Shown in pieces: positions 29,516-37,250 of a DNA stretch of 44,045 nt. Where the stretch lies: positions 1-44,045 of the forward strand of contig NZ_AYXG01000212.1 of the NCBI RefSeq assembly GCF_000564855.1. The letters run 5' to 3'. Source of the stretch: Actinokineospora spheciospongiae (GTDB lineage Bacteria; Actinomycetota; Actinomycetes; Mycobacteriales; Pseudonocardiaceae). Both the position numbers and the translations under genes were made by a program. Positions within the stretch are counted from its first letter, which is position 1. Every line of letters starts with the position of its first letter. Under the pieces are notes generated by a model that saw nothing but the letters and a program-made list of their open reading frames with translations, did not search any database and was not told the origin of the DNA.

Positions 29516-30232
29516 ATGTTTGCCGGTGCCACGGCGGAAGAAGAAGCGGAACGCGGCGCGTCGGTCGCGGTTCTTCCCGTCGGGAGTTTCGAGCAACACG
29601 GCGGGCATTTGCCGTTGGCGACGGATGCCATCATCGCTGAGACCATTTCTCGGAGAGTTGCCGTTGACTACGGCTTGTTCTGTCTTCCTCCCATCACCAT
29701 GTCGTGCTCGCATGAGCATGAGGGGTTCGCGGGAACGGTGAGCATCAGCGCCGGGACTTTGATTACGATGATTGGTGATATCCGGGCATCGTTGGCCCGG
29801 TCCGGGGTGCACAAGTTGGTGATGGTGAACGGACACGGCGGCAATTACGTGCTGTCCAACATCGCGCAGGAAGCCAACGTGAACGGCCCTGTGCTGGGCT
29901 TGTTCCCCGGAAGCGATGACGTCGACACTGCCCGACGGGCCGCAGGGATGGCGACGTCGGCGCATGAGGACATGCATGGTGGTGAGTGGGAAACCTCGAT
30001 CCTGTTGCACGCGCATCCCGAGGTTGTACGGCCGGGATATCGGGATGCCGATTTTGACGCATCGGATCGGCCGTATCTGCACGCGGTAGGGATGGGCGGG
30101 TATACGAAGTCTGGGATCATCGGTCGTCCGTCGTTGGCCACTGCGGACAAGGGGCGACTAGCGTTGGATTCGCTGTCGAGTTCTTTCGGCGCTTTGCTTC
30201 GGACGCTCGGACTGGATGTGGGCCGCGCATAG
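29516..30232 (+). CDS. Creatininase-family amidohydrolase
   Basis: A 238-residue metal-dependent amidohydrolase. Family motifs are present: PVGSFEQHGGHLPLATD (metal-binding Glu, His, Asp) at about residues 21-37, NGHGGN near 104-109, and EDMHGGEWETS (Glu, His) near 152-162. ATG 29516 has GAGGG five bases upstream; GTG 29510 is an alternative. The creatininase family includes MftE peptidase and riboflavin-pathway ArfB as well as creatininase, so the substrate is open. A peptide or amide signal linked to the adjacent TPR regulator is one possibility. Its stop lies inside the operator array at 30225-30291. Confidence 0.88.
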   Translation: MFAGATAEEEAERGASVAVLPVGSFEQHGGHLPLATDAIIAETISRRVAVDYGLFCLPPITMSCSHEHEGFAGTVSISAGTLITMIGDIRASLARSGVHKLVMVNGHGGNYVLSNIAQEANVNGPVLGLFPGSDDVDTARRAAGMATSAHEDMHGGEWETSILLHAHPEVVRPGYRDADFDASDRPYLHAVGMGGYTKSGIIGRPSLATADKGRLALDSLSSSFGALLRTLGLDVGRA

Positions 30233-30291
30233 CGGGTATGCGTGCGACAGAAATGCGCGAAGCCTGTCGCGCATAGGAGTCATGCGCGCAT
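30225..30291. promoter_or_regulatory. Cluster of GCGCAT/ATGCGC inverted repeats before the transfer operon
   Basis: Three units follow one another. GCGCAT-N7-ATGCGT at 30225-30243 has the same arms and spacing as 28019-28037. ATGCGCGA-N6-TCGCGCAT at 30253-30274 is a perfect 8-bp inverted repeat. ATGCGCGCAT at 30282-30291 is a perfect palindrome. They lie about 90 bases before the first gene of the translocase operon and are probably repressor sites. Confidence 0.7.
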
Positions 30292-30379
30292 TTCATCAAA
30301 TGGGTGTTGGTCGAACCGTTTACTTGGTTTCACGGGCCGGTGAATACGCCGGATCGAAACCAGAAGACGGGACTCGATC

Positions 30380-30583
30380 GTGGAACGCTGGGAAGACCTT
30401 CAGAGCAGGCTTTTTCACCTGGGGTACCTGGGCGAGGAGTTGGAGTACTTCGCCACCGACCGGCGGCGTGGGGCGTGGCTGTATCGGCAGATCGCGGTGG
30501 AGGCATTCAAGGCCGCCGAAGTGGCCGATGCCTATGCGCAGGAGTCTTACACCGCTGAGAGCTTCCTGGGCGGTGACCAGTGA
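30380..30583 (+). CDS. Small helical protein coupled to the translocase
   Basis: A 67-residue acidic protein starting with GTG 30380. It reads VERWEDLQSRLFHLGYLGEE and later YRQIAVEAFKAAEVADAYAQ, suggesting two amphipathic helices. Its stop overlaps the translocase start by four bases (GTGA), so it is made together with it. No family is recognised. It is the first gene after the operator cluster. Confidence 0.65.
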   Translation: MERWEDLQSRLFHLGYLGEELEYFATDRRRGAWLYRQIAVEAFKAAEVADAYAQESYTAESFLGGDQ

Positions 30584-32757
30584 GGCGGCAGTGGGTGCGG
30601 TCGCAAGGCGGTCGCACCCCCGTTCGCTCGCGAGTGGTGATTGTGCGGACGGGGCTGCCGTGGTGGCGGCTGGCGTTGGGTCGGGTGGCAACGCTGGTTC
30701 GGCGGTCCTGGGCGCGGTGGGTCACCTACTGGCCTGGACTGGCATATCCGGGGATCGCGTGGCGGGTGGTGGCCGCATGGCATGGGTGGGCCGTCCTGGG
30801 ACGGATCGTGGCTCGCGGGTGCTCGCGCATCGGGCGAGTGGTCGAACCGGTGTGGCGGCTGGTCGGGCCGCGGTGCCGTGATGCGGTCGGGTGGGTTGTG
30901 CACGTGGCCCCTGGGCTGGTGCTACGGCTGGTCTGGCGCGGTGTGCTGCGGCTGCTGCGGTGGTCGGTCCGACGCGGGTTGCCGGGGTTAGTGCGGGTGC
31001 TCGGGCTCGCCGTGGTCGGTGGTGGGTGGTTGGCCGCGTGTCTGGGCCGGTACGTGCTGGCTTACCGGGACTTCGGGCCGTTGGTGCGCGAGCTGGAGAC
31101 CGAGGGGGTGCGGGCGCACCGGGTGAAGGGCGCGCGGGACGCATGGCGGCGGACCGCGTATCGGCGGCTGACGGTCGTGGTCCTGCTGGGCCTGGCGCTG
31201 CTGGTGGGTGTGCTCGGACTGGTGTACCGGTATGGGCCGGTGGCCGGGTGGGGGTCGGGAGCTGCGGTTGTGGGGGTGTTGGCCGCTGTGGGGCGAACAC
31301 GTCGACCCCGGACCGTGCGGGCTGATGAACTGGTGGCCGGGGTGCCAGGGCCGGATGAGCCGTACCCGATCGCCGACGCGCACACCCGCGCCCAGGCGGC
31401 GGACTGCGTGGCGCGGGCGGTCGCGGCCGAGGGGATCGAGCTGCGGGCGGTGGAGAGCGCCCGCAGGCAGCCGTGGGGATGGGAGACGGCTGTTGTCCTG
31501 CGGCGGGGGACGCCTGCGGGGTTGGTGGGCAAGGTCGCGGAGTTGGAGACGACGTTGGACCTGCCCGCAGGTGGGGTGCTGGCGGCGCCGGATCGGGGGC
31601 GGCGGGCGCGGGTGGTGCTGCGGTTGGCCGAACGTGACCCGTTCGCCGGGTTGGCGGCGGCACCCGACCACGGACCGGGGACGTTGAGCATCCGTGAGTC
31701 GCATCCCGTCGGGGTGCGGATGAGTGGGGAGGATCTTCGGCTCTCGCTCTACGGGGTTCACGGGGTGGTGATCGGTGGGCCTGGCGCAGGCAAGTCGCAG
31801 ACGATGCGGACGCTCGCGGACGTGGTGTCGGCGTGCTCGGATGCGCAGGTGTGGGACTTCGATCCGGCGGGCAACGGGCTGGAGGTGCTGGGTGGAGGCG
31901 TGGCCCGGTCCGAACGGGACATGCCGGGGATCGAAGCCGCGTTCGTCGAAGCGCTGGCGATGGCGCAGGCGCGGCCGAGACTGCTGTCCCGGTTGGGCAT
32001 GGGCGACGCGTGGGACGCCACTCCGGACCGGCCTGCGGTGGTGGTGTTTTGCGATGAGTACCCCCGACTGTCCGACCGGGCGAAGAGCCTGGCGGTCGAC
32101 CTGATCCGGGTGGGACGCAAGGCGCGGGTGACGTTGGTGTTGGCGGCGAGTGAGGCCACATCGGACGCCCTCGGGGCTGCCGTCGCGGAGATCGCGGCGT
32201 TGAAGATCATGCACGCCTGCCGTCACTCGGATGTGCGGTTGGTGCTCGGGGCGAACATGGGCGCCGAGGGGTGGCGCCCGGACCGGCTCAACCCGGCCAC
32301 CGGGGAGGCGCCCGAGGACGCCGGGGTGTGCTACGTGCACGCGGCCGGGGCGCGCGATCCGGTGCTGAACAAGATCCGGCCGGTGCCCGCCGAGCGGGCA
32401 CGGCTCAACGGCACCCACCGGGCCGCGCGGGGGCTGCCCCGGATCGACGTGGAGACCCGGACGGCCGCTCTCGTGGGTGGGACTGAGCCAGCCGTGGTTG
32501 ATCCGGTCGACCGGGTGGCGGTCGGGGACGTACTGGCCGCGTTCGGCGCTGATGATCGGCTGTGGACTGAGACCCTGTTGACCCGGTTGGCCGAGGCTGA
32601 CGACCGGTACACCGAGTGGTCGGCGGACGAACTGGCCGGGGCGCTGGCGCCCTTGGCGGTGCGGCCGGTGCAAGTCAAGATCGACCGGCGCAACCGCAAC
32701 GGGTACCGCCGCGACGCGCTCGCGGCGGCGTGGGACACCTACCGGGGTTCGTCATGA
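30580..32757 (+). CDS. FtsK/TraB-like DNA translocase
   Basis: A 725-residue protein. The first 230 residues are Arg/Trp-rich with at least two strong membrane segments (VLGLAVVGGGWLAACLG; VVVLLGLALLVGVLGLVY). The ATPase domain has Walker A GGPGAGKSQ near residues 398-405 and Walker B VVVFCDEYP near 490. The C-terminus (DELAGALAPLAVRPVQVKID) resembles a winged-helix DNA-recognition end. This is the type of protein that moves double-stranded plasmid or integrative-element DNA between mycelial cells in actinomycetes. It is coupled to the 67-aa gene before it and, by four bases, to a small gene after it. It is the main support for calling the region transferable. Confidence 0.9.
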   Translation: MRRQWVRSQGGRTPVRSRVVIVRTGLPWWRLALGRVATLVRRSWARWVTYWPGLAYPGIAWRVVAAWHGWAVLGRIVARGCSRIGRVVEPVWRLVGPRCRDAVGWVVHVAPGLVLRLVWRGVLRLLRWSVRRGLPGLVRVLGLAVVGGGWLAACLGRYVLAYRDFGPLVRELETEGVRAHRVKGARDAWRRTAYRRLTVVVLLGLALLVGVLGLVYRYGPVAGWGSGAAVVGVLAAVGRTRRPRTVRADELVAGVPGPDEPYPIADAHTRAQAADCVARAVAAEGIELRAVESARRQPWGWETAVVLRRGTPAGLVGKVAELETTLDLPAGGVLAAPDRGRRARVVLRLAERDPFAGLAAAPDHGPGTLSIRESHPVGVRMSGEDLRLSLYGVHGVVIGGPGAGKSQTMRTLADVVSACSDAQVWDFDPAGNGLEVLGGGVARSERDMPGIEAAFVEALAMAQARPRLLSRLGMGDAWDATPDRPAVVVFCDEYPRLSDRAKSLAVDLIRVGRKARVTLVLAASEATSDALGAAVAEIAALKIMHACRHSDVRLVLGANMGAEGWRPDRLNPATGEAPEDAGVCYVHAAGARDPVLNKIRPVPAERARLNGTHRAARGLPRIDVETRTAALVGGTEPAVVDPVDRVAVGDVLAAFGADDRLWTETLLTRLAEADDRYTEWSADELAGALAPLAVRPVQVKIDRRNRNGYRRDALAAAWDTYRGSS

Positions 32758-32900
32758 CCGGGCCTACCGGCCTCTACCGGGTAGGCGCCGGTAGAGGTTC
32801 CGGCAGACCTGCGGAAATGCGGCCTGACCTGGGCGGTAGGCAGGTAGACGGGATGTGGCGGCTGCGGGTGCTGTGGGCATGGGTGAGCGCCGATGGCTGA
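32754..32900 (+). CDS. Very small protein after the translocase
   Basis: A 48-residue open frame whose ATG overlaps the translocase stop (ATGA at 32754-32757) and which ends at TGA 32898-32900, overlapping the next start. The product (MTGPTGLYRVGAGRGSGRPA onward, then MWRLRVLWAWVSADG) has no known motif. The frame covers the hairpin cluster at 32763-32797, so it may be only the by-product of a DNA or RNA structure. Confidence 0.4.
   Translation: MTGPTGLYRVGAGRGSGRPAEMRPDLGGRQVDGMWRLRVLWAWVSADG
32763..32797. repeat. Perfect 10-bp hairpin and CTACCGG repeats
   Basis: CCTCTACCGG (32771-32780), loop GTAGGCG, then CCGGTAGAGG (32788-32797). A further CCTACCGG copy lies at 32763-32770, and CTACCGGG recurs near 32929. 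It sits just after the translocase gene. Repeat clusters near such genes serve as the DNA site recognised during transfer in other elements. Confidence 0.75.
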
Positions 32901-33069
32901 CCAGGACGCAACACGGGTGCGGGTGCGTCTACCGGGTGAACTTCCCCGATTGAACCCGACCGCTGCCCGCATTCTGCTTGCCATTCTCATCGAACTGACG
33001 ACTATGGAGACCTTGGAAAGGGGGACGCATGACCATCGAGATGACGAATCCGTGGGCGACGCTGGATGA
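32893..33069 (+). CDS. Small protein in excisionase position
   Basis: A 58-residue open frame from ATG 32893 to TGA 33067-33069. It contains RVRVRLPGELPRLNPTAARI and LLAILIEL, a basic start with a following helix. It overlaps the recombinase start by 41 bases in another frame. Small genes directly before an integrase often encode the excision factor; there is no HTH I can point to, so this is positional inference. Confidence 0.5.
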   Translation: MADQDATRVRVRLPGELPRLNPTAARILLAILIELTTMETLERGTHDHRDDESVGDAG

Positions 33070-34783
33070 CCTCTGGGGCATCGAGGTCGAAACGGAGTTG
33101 GCCGCGCGCCTGTCGTGGAATGTGGCGTTCTACGGGCGGTGCTCGACCGAGGACAACCAGGACCCGGAGACCTCGCACGGCTGGCAGTTGGGCAACGCCC
33201 GCAAGTTCGTGGAGCCGGTCGGCGGGACCGTGGTGGCGGAGTTCTTCGACATCGGGCAGTCCCGGTCGGTGCCGTGGGAGCGGCGCACCCACGGGGCGCG
33301 ACTGCTCGCGGCGTTGAAGAACCCGAGGCGTGGGTGGGACGCGCTGGTGGTGGGTGAGGGGACGCGGTGCTGGTTCGGCAACCAGTTCTCGCTGATCGCC
33401 CCGAGGTTCGCCGCCTACGGGGTTGAACTGTGGATTCCTGAGCTGGGAGGGAGGTTCGACCCCCGCAACCCCTCGCACAAGATGCTCATGAGCGTGCTCG
33501 GGGGCATGAGCGAGTCCGAACGCCAGCACGTCCAAGCCCGCGTCCGGGCCGCGATGGACGCCCAAGTCCTCAACGAGGGCCGCCACCAGGGCGGGCGGGC
33601 GCCGTACGGGTACGTCACCGTGGACGGCGGCACCCACCCCAACCCGCGCAAGGCCGCCGAGGGCTACCGGCTGCGGGTCCTGGCGATCGAGGACGCATCG
33701 GCGAACGTGGTTCGCCGGATCTTCGCCGAATACCTCGACGGCAACGGCGACCGCGCAATCGCCAACATGCTCAACAGTGAAGGCGTCGAATGCCCATCAG
33801 CGCGGCGACCGGATCAGAACAGGCACCGACTCGCGGACGGGTGGCAAGCGAGCACAATTCGGGCGATTCTGGAGAACCCGCGATACACCGGATACGCGGT
33901 ATTTGGCCGGTGGTCGAAACATGAGACGTTGATTGACCCGGACGATGTGGGCGCCGGACACAAGACGCTGTTTCGGAAGGCGCCTGCGGACAAGATTGTT
34001 CGGTCCCGGGTTCCGGCGCACCCGGAAATCGTGTCGGTTGAACTGTTCACCCAAGCCCAACTGCTGCGCCGGTCGAAGTCCAGTGGTGGTCTGGCGACCG
34101 CCCGGAAGGCTGAGCGGGGTGGGCGCAGTTCGGCGCGGACGTACCTGCTGCGGGGCATCGTGCGGTGCGGGGTGTGCCACCGGAAGATGCAGGGCGCGAC
34201 CATCCGCAGCGGCGCCTACTACCGGTGCACAGCCCGCACGATGGCACCCGGATCGGCGACACTCAACGACCACCCGAAGACGGTCAACCTGCGTGAGGAC
34301 GCGGTGACTCAGGCGGTCAACGGGTGGATCGGGCAGTTGTTCCACCCGGACAACCTTGATGACACCGTGGCCACCCTCATGGGTGCCCAGTCCGACGCTC
34401 ATGAGGCGCCGAGGACCAGCAACGCCAAGGCGCGCAAGGCAGAAGCGGAACGGCGGCTGCGGAAGCTGCAAGAGGCGATCGCGGCCGGTGTCGACCCCGC
34501 CGCGCTGGTCGAGCCGATCAACCAGGCGCAAGCCGATCGGGTGGCCGCACAGGTCGAGATGGACAACCAGCCCGCCGTGGGTGAGCTGGACCGTGCCGAG
34601 GTCTACGCCATGATCGACTCACTCGGCGACGTCGGCGCCACCCTGGCAGACGCCAAGCCTGCTGGGCTGGCCAGGCTGTACCGGAACCTCGACTTGAACA
34701 TGGTCTACCAACCAGAAGAGCAGGCCATCGATGTGACGGCCTGCCCCGGTGTAGATAGTGCGTGTGTCCGAGGGGGGACTTGA
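33029..34783 (+). CDS. Large serine recombinase (integrase)
   Basis: A 584-residue recombinase from ATG 33029, with AAAGGGGG upstream. The resolvase-type catalytic domain includes YGRCSTEDNQDPE with the nucleophile Ser39 and SVLGGMSESERQHVQARVRA. The recombinase domain includes GGRAPYGYVTVDGG and ILENPRYTGYAVFGRW. A zinc ribbon CGVCHRKM (Cys380, Cys383) pairs with YYRCTAR, and a coiled-coil follows (AKARKAEAERRLRKLQEAIA). It is complete and probably active, integrating the element. Its last seven codons (CVRGGT and stop) lie within the 3' end of the converging tRNA-Leu gene, placing the attachment site there. Use of a tRNA end by a serine recombinase is less common than by tyrosine integrases. 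Confidence 0.93.
   Translation: MTIEMTNPWATLDDLWGIEVETELAARLSWNVAFYGRCSTEDNQDPETSHGWQLGNARKFVEPVGGTVVAEFFDIGQSRSVPWERRTHGARLLAALKNPRRGWDALVVGEGTRCWFGNQFSLIAPRFAAYGVELWIPELGGRFDPRNPSHKMLMSVLGGMSESERQHVQARVRAAMDAQVLNEGRHQGGRAPYGYVTVDGGTHPNPRKAAEGYRLRVLAIEDASANVVRRIFAEYLDGNGDRAIANMLNSEGVECPSARRPDQNRHRLADGWQASTIRAILENPRYTGYAVFGRWSKHETLIDPDDVGAGHKTLFRKAPADKIVRSRVPAHPEIVSVELFTQAQLLRRSKSSGGLATARKAERGGRSSARTYLLRGIVRCGVCHRKMQGATIRSGAYYRCTARTMAPGSATLNDHPKTVNLREDAVTQAVNGWIGQLFHPDNLDDTVATLMGAQSDAHEAPRTSNAKARKAEAERRLRKLQEAIAAGVDPAALVEPINQAQADRVAAQVEMDNQPAVGELDRAEVYAMIDSLGDVGATLADAKPAGLARLYRNLDLNMVYQPEEQAIDVTACPGVDSACVRGGT
34764..34773 (+). repeat. Candidate right attachment-site core
   Basis: GTGTCCGAGG covers the acceptor end of the tRNA-Leu gene and the 3' end of the recombinase gene, and equals 24022-24031. 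See the mobile element entry for its limits. Confidence 0.35.
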
Positions 34784-34848
34784 ACCCCCACGCCCGTTAA
34801 GGGCACTAGCACCTCAAGCTAGCGCGTCTGCCATTCCGCCACCCGGAC
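34765..34848 (-). tRNA. tRNA-Leu (anticodon GAG)
   Basis: Read on the minus strand, the gene begins GTCCGGGTGGCGGAATGGCA and folds as a class II tRNA of 84 bases. The acceptor stem GTCCGGG pairs with CTCGGAC, the anticodon arm is CTAGC-TTGAGGT-GCTAG with GAG at the centre, a long variable arm has GCCC/GGGC, and the T arm carries GTTCAAG. The discriminator is A, as in leucine tRNAs. CCA is not encoded. It converges on and overlaps the recombinase gene by 19 bases. Confidence 0.95.
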
Positions 34849-34941
34849 TTGCGAGGTCAAGGCCTCGCCGGTGTGGTTACAGAGTATCCGACACGCCGGT
34901 AGGGGCTCAAACCGGGGCGGGTGGGGTGATAGGAAGGCGAG

Positions 34942-36285
34942 GTGCATGAGCAGAGGGACGCAGCCGTGGGTCAGGGCACCAGTGTCGCCGAGGAGGAGGC
35001 GGTGGTGTTCACCAGTGAGTTGATTCGGATTGACACGACCAACACCGGTGATCCGGCGACCGTGGTGGGGGAGCGGGTGGCGGCGGAGTACGTCGCCGAG
35101 AAGTTGGGGGAGGTGGGGTTTGAGACCACCTATGTGGAGTCGGGGGCGAAGGGGCGGGGGAACGTCGTCGCGCGGTTGGCGGGGCGGGATGCTTCTCGGG
35201 GGGCGTTGTTGGTGCACGGGCACTTGGACGCGGTGCCTGCTGATGCTTCTGAGTGGTCTGTGCACCCGTTCTCGGGGGCGGTGCAGGACGGGTACGTGTG
35301 GGGGCGCGGGGCCGTCGACATGAAGGACATGGTGGCCATGACCTTGGCGACCGCTCGGCGGATGAAGCGGGACGGCATCGTTCCGGAGCGGGACATCATC
35401 TTCGCCTTCCTCGCCGACGAGGAGGCCGGGGGGGACTACGGGGCCGGGTGGTTGGTGCAGAACCGGCCCGAGCTGTTCGAAGGCGCCACCGAGGCGATCA
35501 GTGAGGTCGGGGGGTTCTCGATCACCGTCAAGGACGGGGTGCGGGCCTACCTGATCGAGACCGCCGAGAAGGGCATCGCCTGGATGAGGTTGCGGGTGCG
35601 GGGGCGGGCCGGGCACGGGTCGATGGTGCACGAGGACAACGCCGTCACCAAGTTGACCCAGGCCGTGGCCCGGTTGGGCACGCACAAGTTCCCGCTGGTG
35701 CTGACCGACTCGGTGCGCGACTTCCTCGCGGCCATGACCGACCTGACCGGGATGGAGTTCGACGAGGAGGACCTCGACGGCGCTGTGGCCAAGCTCGGGG
35801 CCGTGGCCCGGGTGGTGGGGGCGACGATCCGGGACACCGCGAACCCCACCATGCTCAGCGCCGGGTACAAGGCCAACGTGATCCCCTCGGTGGCCGAGGC
35901 CGTCGTGGACTGCCGGGTGCTCCCTGGGCGGCAGGCGGCCTTCGAGCGGGAGCTGGACGAGATCCTCGGGCCCGACGTGGAGCGCGAGTGGATCACCTCC
36001 TCGCGCGCGGTCGAGACCACGTTCGACGGGGCACTCGTGGACCACATGACCGCCTCCATCACCGCCGAGGACCCGGGCGCCAAGGCGATCCCCTACATGC
36101 TCTCCGGCGGCACCGACGCCAAGTCCTTCAGCACGCTGGGCATGCGGTGCTTCGGGTTCGCCCCGCTGCGGCTGCCCGCCGACCTGGACTTCACCGCGCT
36201 GTTCCACGGCGTCGACGAGCGGGTGCCGGTCGACGCGCTGAAGTTCGGGACCCGGGTGCTCGACCGGTTCCTCCGCAACTGCTGA
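34942..36285 (+). CDS. M20-family metallopeptidase
   Basis: A 447-residue zinc hydrolase of the ArgE/DapE/CPG2 group, which cleaves amide bonds of small peptides or N-acyl amino acids. Motifs are LLVHGHLDAVPAD (first metal ligand, about residues 90-102), WGRGAVDMKDM (bridging Asp), and DEEAGG (catalytic Glu and ligand). The lid domain contains RGRAGHGS, and a late metal-binding histidine lies in LFHGVDE. All the usual residues are present. GTG 34942 follows GGAAGG; GTG 34966 is another option. The next gene starts one base after its stop, so the pair is probably co-transcribed. Confidence 0.9.
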   Translation: MHEQRDAAVGQGTSVAEEEAVVFTSELIRIDTTNTGDPATVVGERVAAEYVAEKLGEVGFETTYVESGAKGRGNVVARLAGRDASRGALLVHGHLDAVPADASEWSVHPFSGAVQDGYVWGRGAVDMKDMVAMTLATARRMKRDGIVPERDIIFAFLADEEAGGDYGAGWLVQNRPELFEGATEAISEVGGFSITVKDGVRAYLIETAEKGIAWMRLRVRGRAGHGSMVHEDNAVTKLTQAVARLGTHKFPLVLTDSVRDFLAAMTDLTGMEFDEEDLDGAVAKLGAVARVVGATIRDTANPTMLSAGYKANVIPSVAEAVVDCRVLPGRQAAFERELDEILGPDVEREWITSSRAVETTFDGALVDHMTASITAEDPGAKAIPYMLSGGTDAKSFSTLGMRCFGFAPLRLPADLDFTALFHGVDERVPVDALKFGTRVLDRFLRNC

Positions 36286-36286
36286 C

Positions 36287-37162
36287 GTGCGGACCACCGG
36301 TCGCTTCGTGCTGGGGGACGGGGCCGAGTTGGCCCTCACCCGGGCGGGAGATCCCGAGGCCGGTGTCACCGTCGTGCTGGCGCACAGCTTCGCGCTGGAC
36401 CGGCGGGTGTGGCACCGGCTCGTGGACGCCCTGCCGGAGGCCGCGGAGCGGCCGGTGTCCGTGCTGGCCTACGACCACCGCGGGCACGGGGAGTCCTCGG
36501 CGGCGACCCTGACGACCGCGCTGGTGGAGCGGCTCGCCGACGACCTGGTCGAGCTGGTGGACGGCCTGGTGCCCCGCGGCCGGTTGGTGCTGGTCGGGCA
36601 CGGGGCGGGCGGGCAGGTGCTGACCTCGGCGACCGCTCGGCACCGGGACCTGCTGGCCGACCGGCTCGCCGGGATGGCCTTCCTCTCCACCGGGGTCGGC
36701 TGGCTGGCGGAGACCTCCGTCGCCTGGCCGGGGTCGCTGGGGGCGGTGCTGCGGGACCTGCGGGCGATCCTGGGGGAGCGGATCGGCAGCCGGTTGGACA
36801 AGGCCACGACCGTCGGGCTGCGCTGGGTGCTGCTGGGGGAGAACCCCGACCCGGACGACGTCCGGCTGGTCGCGGACATGGTCACCGCGCACTGGCCGGA
36901 CACCGCCGCGCTGTTCCGGCCGGGGTTGGACCGGTTCGGGCGGGAGGCCGCGCTGGAGGTCGCCGCCGACGTGCCGGTGCTGGCGATGGTGGGGGACCGG
37001 GACCGGTTGGTGCCCGCCGCGCACGCCGAGGCGCTGGCCGGGGCCGCGCGGGACGGGGTGGCGGTGGTGCTGCCCAGTGTGGGGCACATGCTGCCGCTGG
37101 AGGCCGTCGCGCAGTTGCTGCCGCGGTTGGTGGGACTTGCCCAGGCCGCCTTGCGGCGGTGA
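36287..37162 (+). CDS. Alpha/beta-hydrolase-fold protein lacking the nucleophile serine
   Basis: A 291-residue protein from GTG 36287 with the standard fold: VVLAHSFALDRRVW (oxyanion region), YDHRGHGES, and the elbow LVGHGAGGQVL where the expected GxSxG nucleophile is Gly106. The acid (GDRDRLVP) and the histidine (SVGHML) remain. With no Ser, Asp or Cys at the elbow, hydrolysis by the normal mechanism should fail. It may be a binding or signalling protein, or a non-hydrolytic lyase-type enzyme. It follows the M20 peptidase directly. The start assignment is firm by position and length. Confidence 0.88.
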   Translation: MRTTGRFVLGDGAELALTRAGDPEAGVTVVLAHSFALDRRVWHRLVDALPEAAERPVSVLAYDHRGHGESSAATLTTALVERLADDLVELVDGLVPRGRLVLVGHGAGGQVLTSATARHRDLLADRLAGMAFLSTGVGWLAETSVAWPGSLGAVLRDLRAILGERIGSRLDKATTVGLRWVLLGENPDPDDVRLVADMVTAHWPDTAALFRPGLDRFGREAALEVAADVPVLAMVGDRDRLVPAAHAEALAGAARDGVAVVLPSVGHMLPLEAVAQLLPRLVGLAQAALRR

Positions 37163-37250
37163 GGTGGGTCGATTTCCCGGTGGGTGGTGAACCGGGTTCG
37201 GCGGTGCGGCGTACACCCCGACGAGGTTTCCTTGTCACGGAGGTACGCAC

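Larger units (their letters stand above)
24022..34773. mobile_element. Putative integrated mobile element (FtsK/serine-recombinase type)
   Basis: The proposed element is about 10.75 kb, bounded by GTGTCCGAGG at 24022-24031 and at 34764-34773, the latter inside tRNA-Leu. It contains a large serine recombinase at the right end, an FtsK/TraB-like translocase, small coupled open frames, XRE-type regulators with shared operators and cargo (604-aa membrane protein, creatininase). This is the content of actinobacterial integrative elements that transfer as double-stranded DNA. No replication initiator is recognisable. The left boundary is a guess resting on a 10-base match and the change of composition just inside it. 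Confidence 0.55.

Noticed and set aside
30580-32757. Chromosomal FtsK for cell division
   Set aside because: It is shorter, lacks the long linker and four-helix N-terminus pattern of FtsK, and sits among mobile-element genes.
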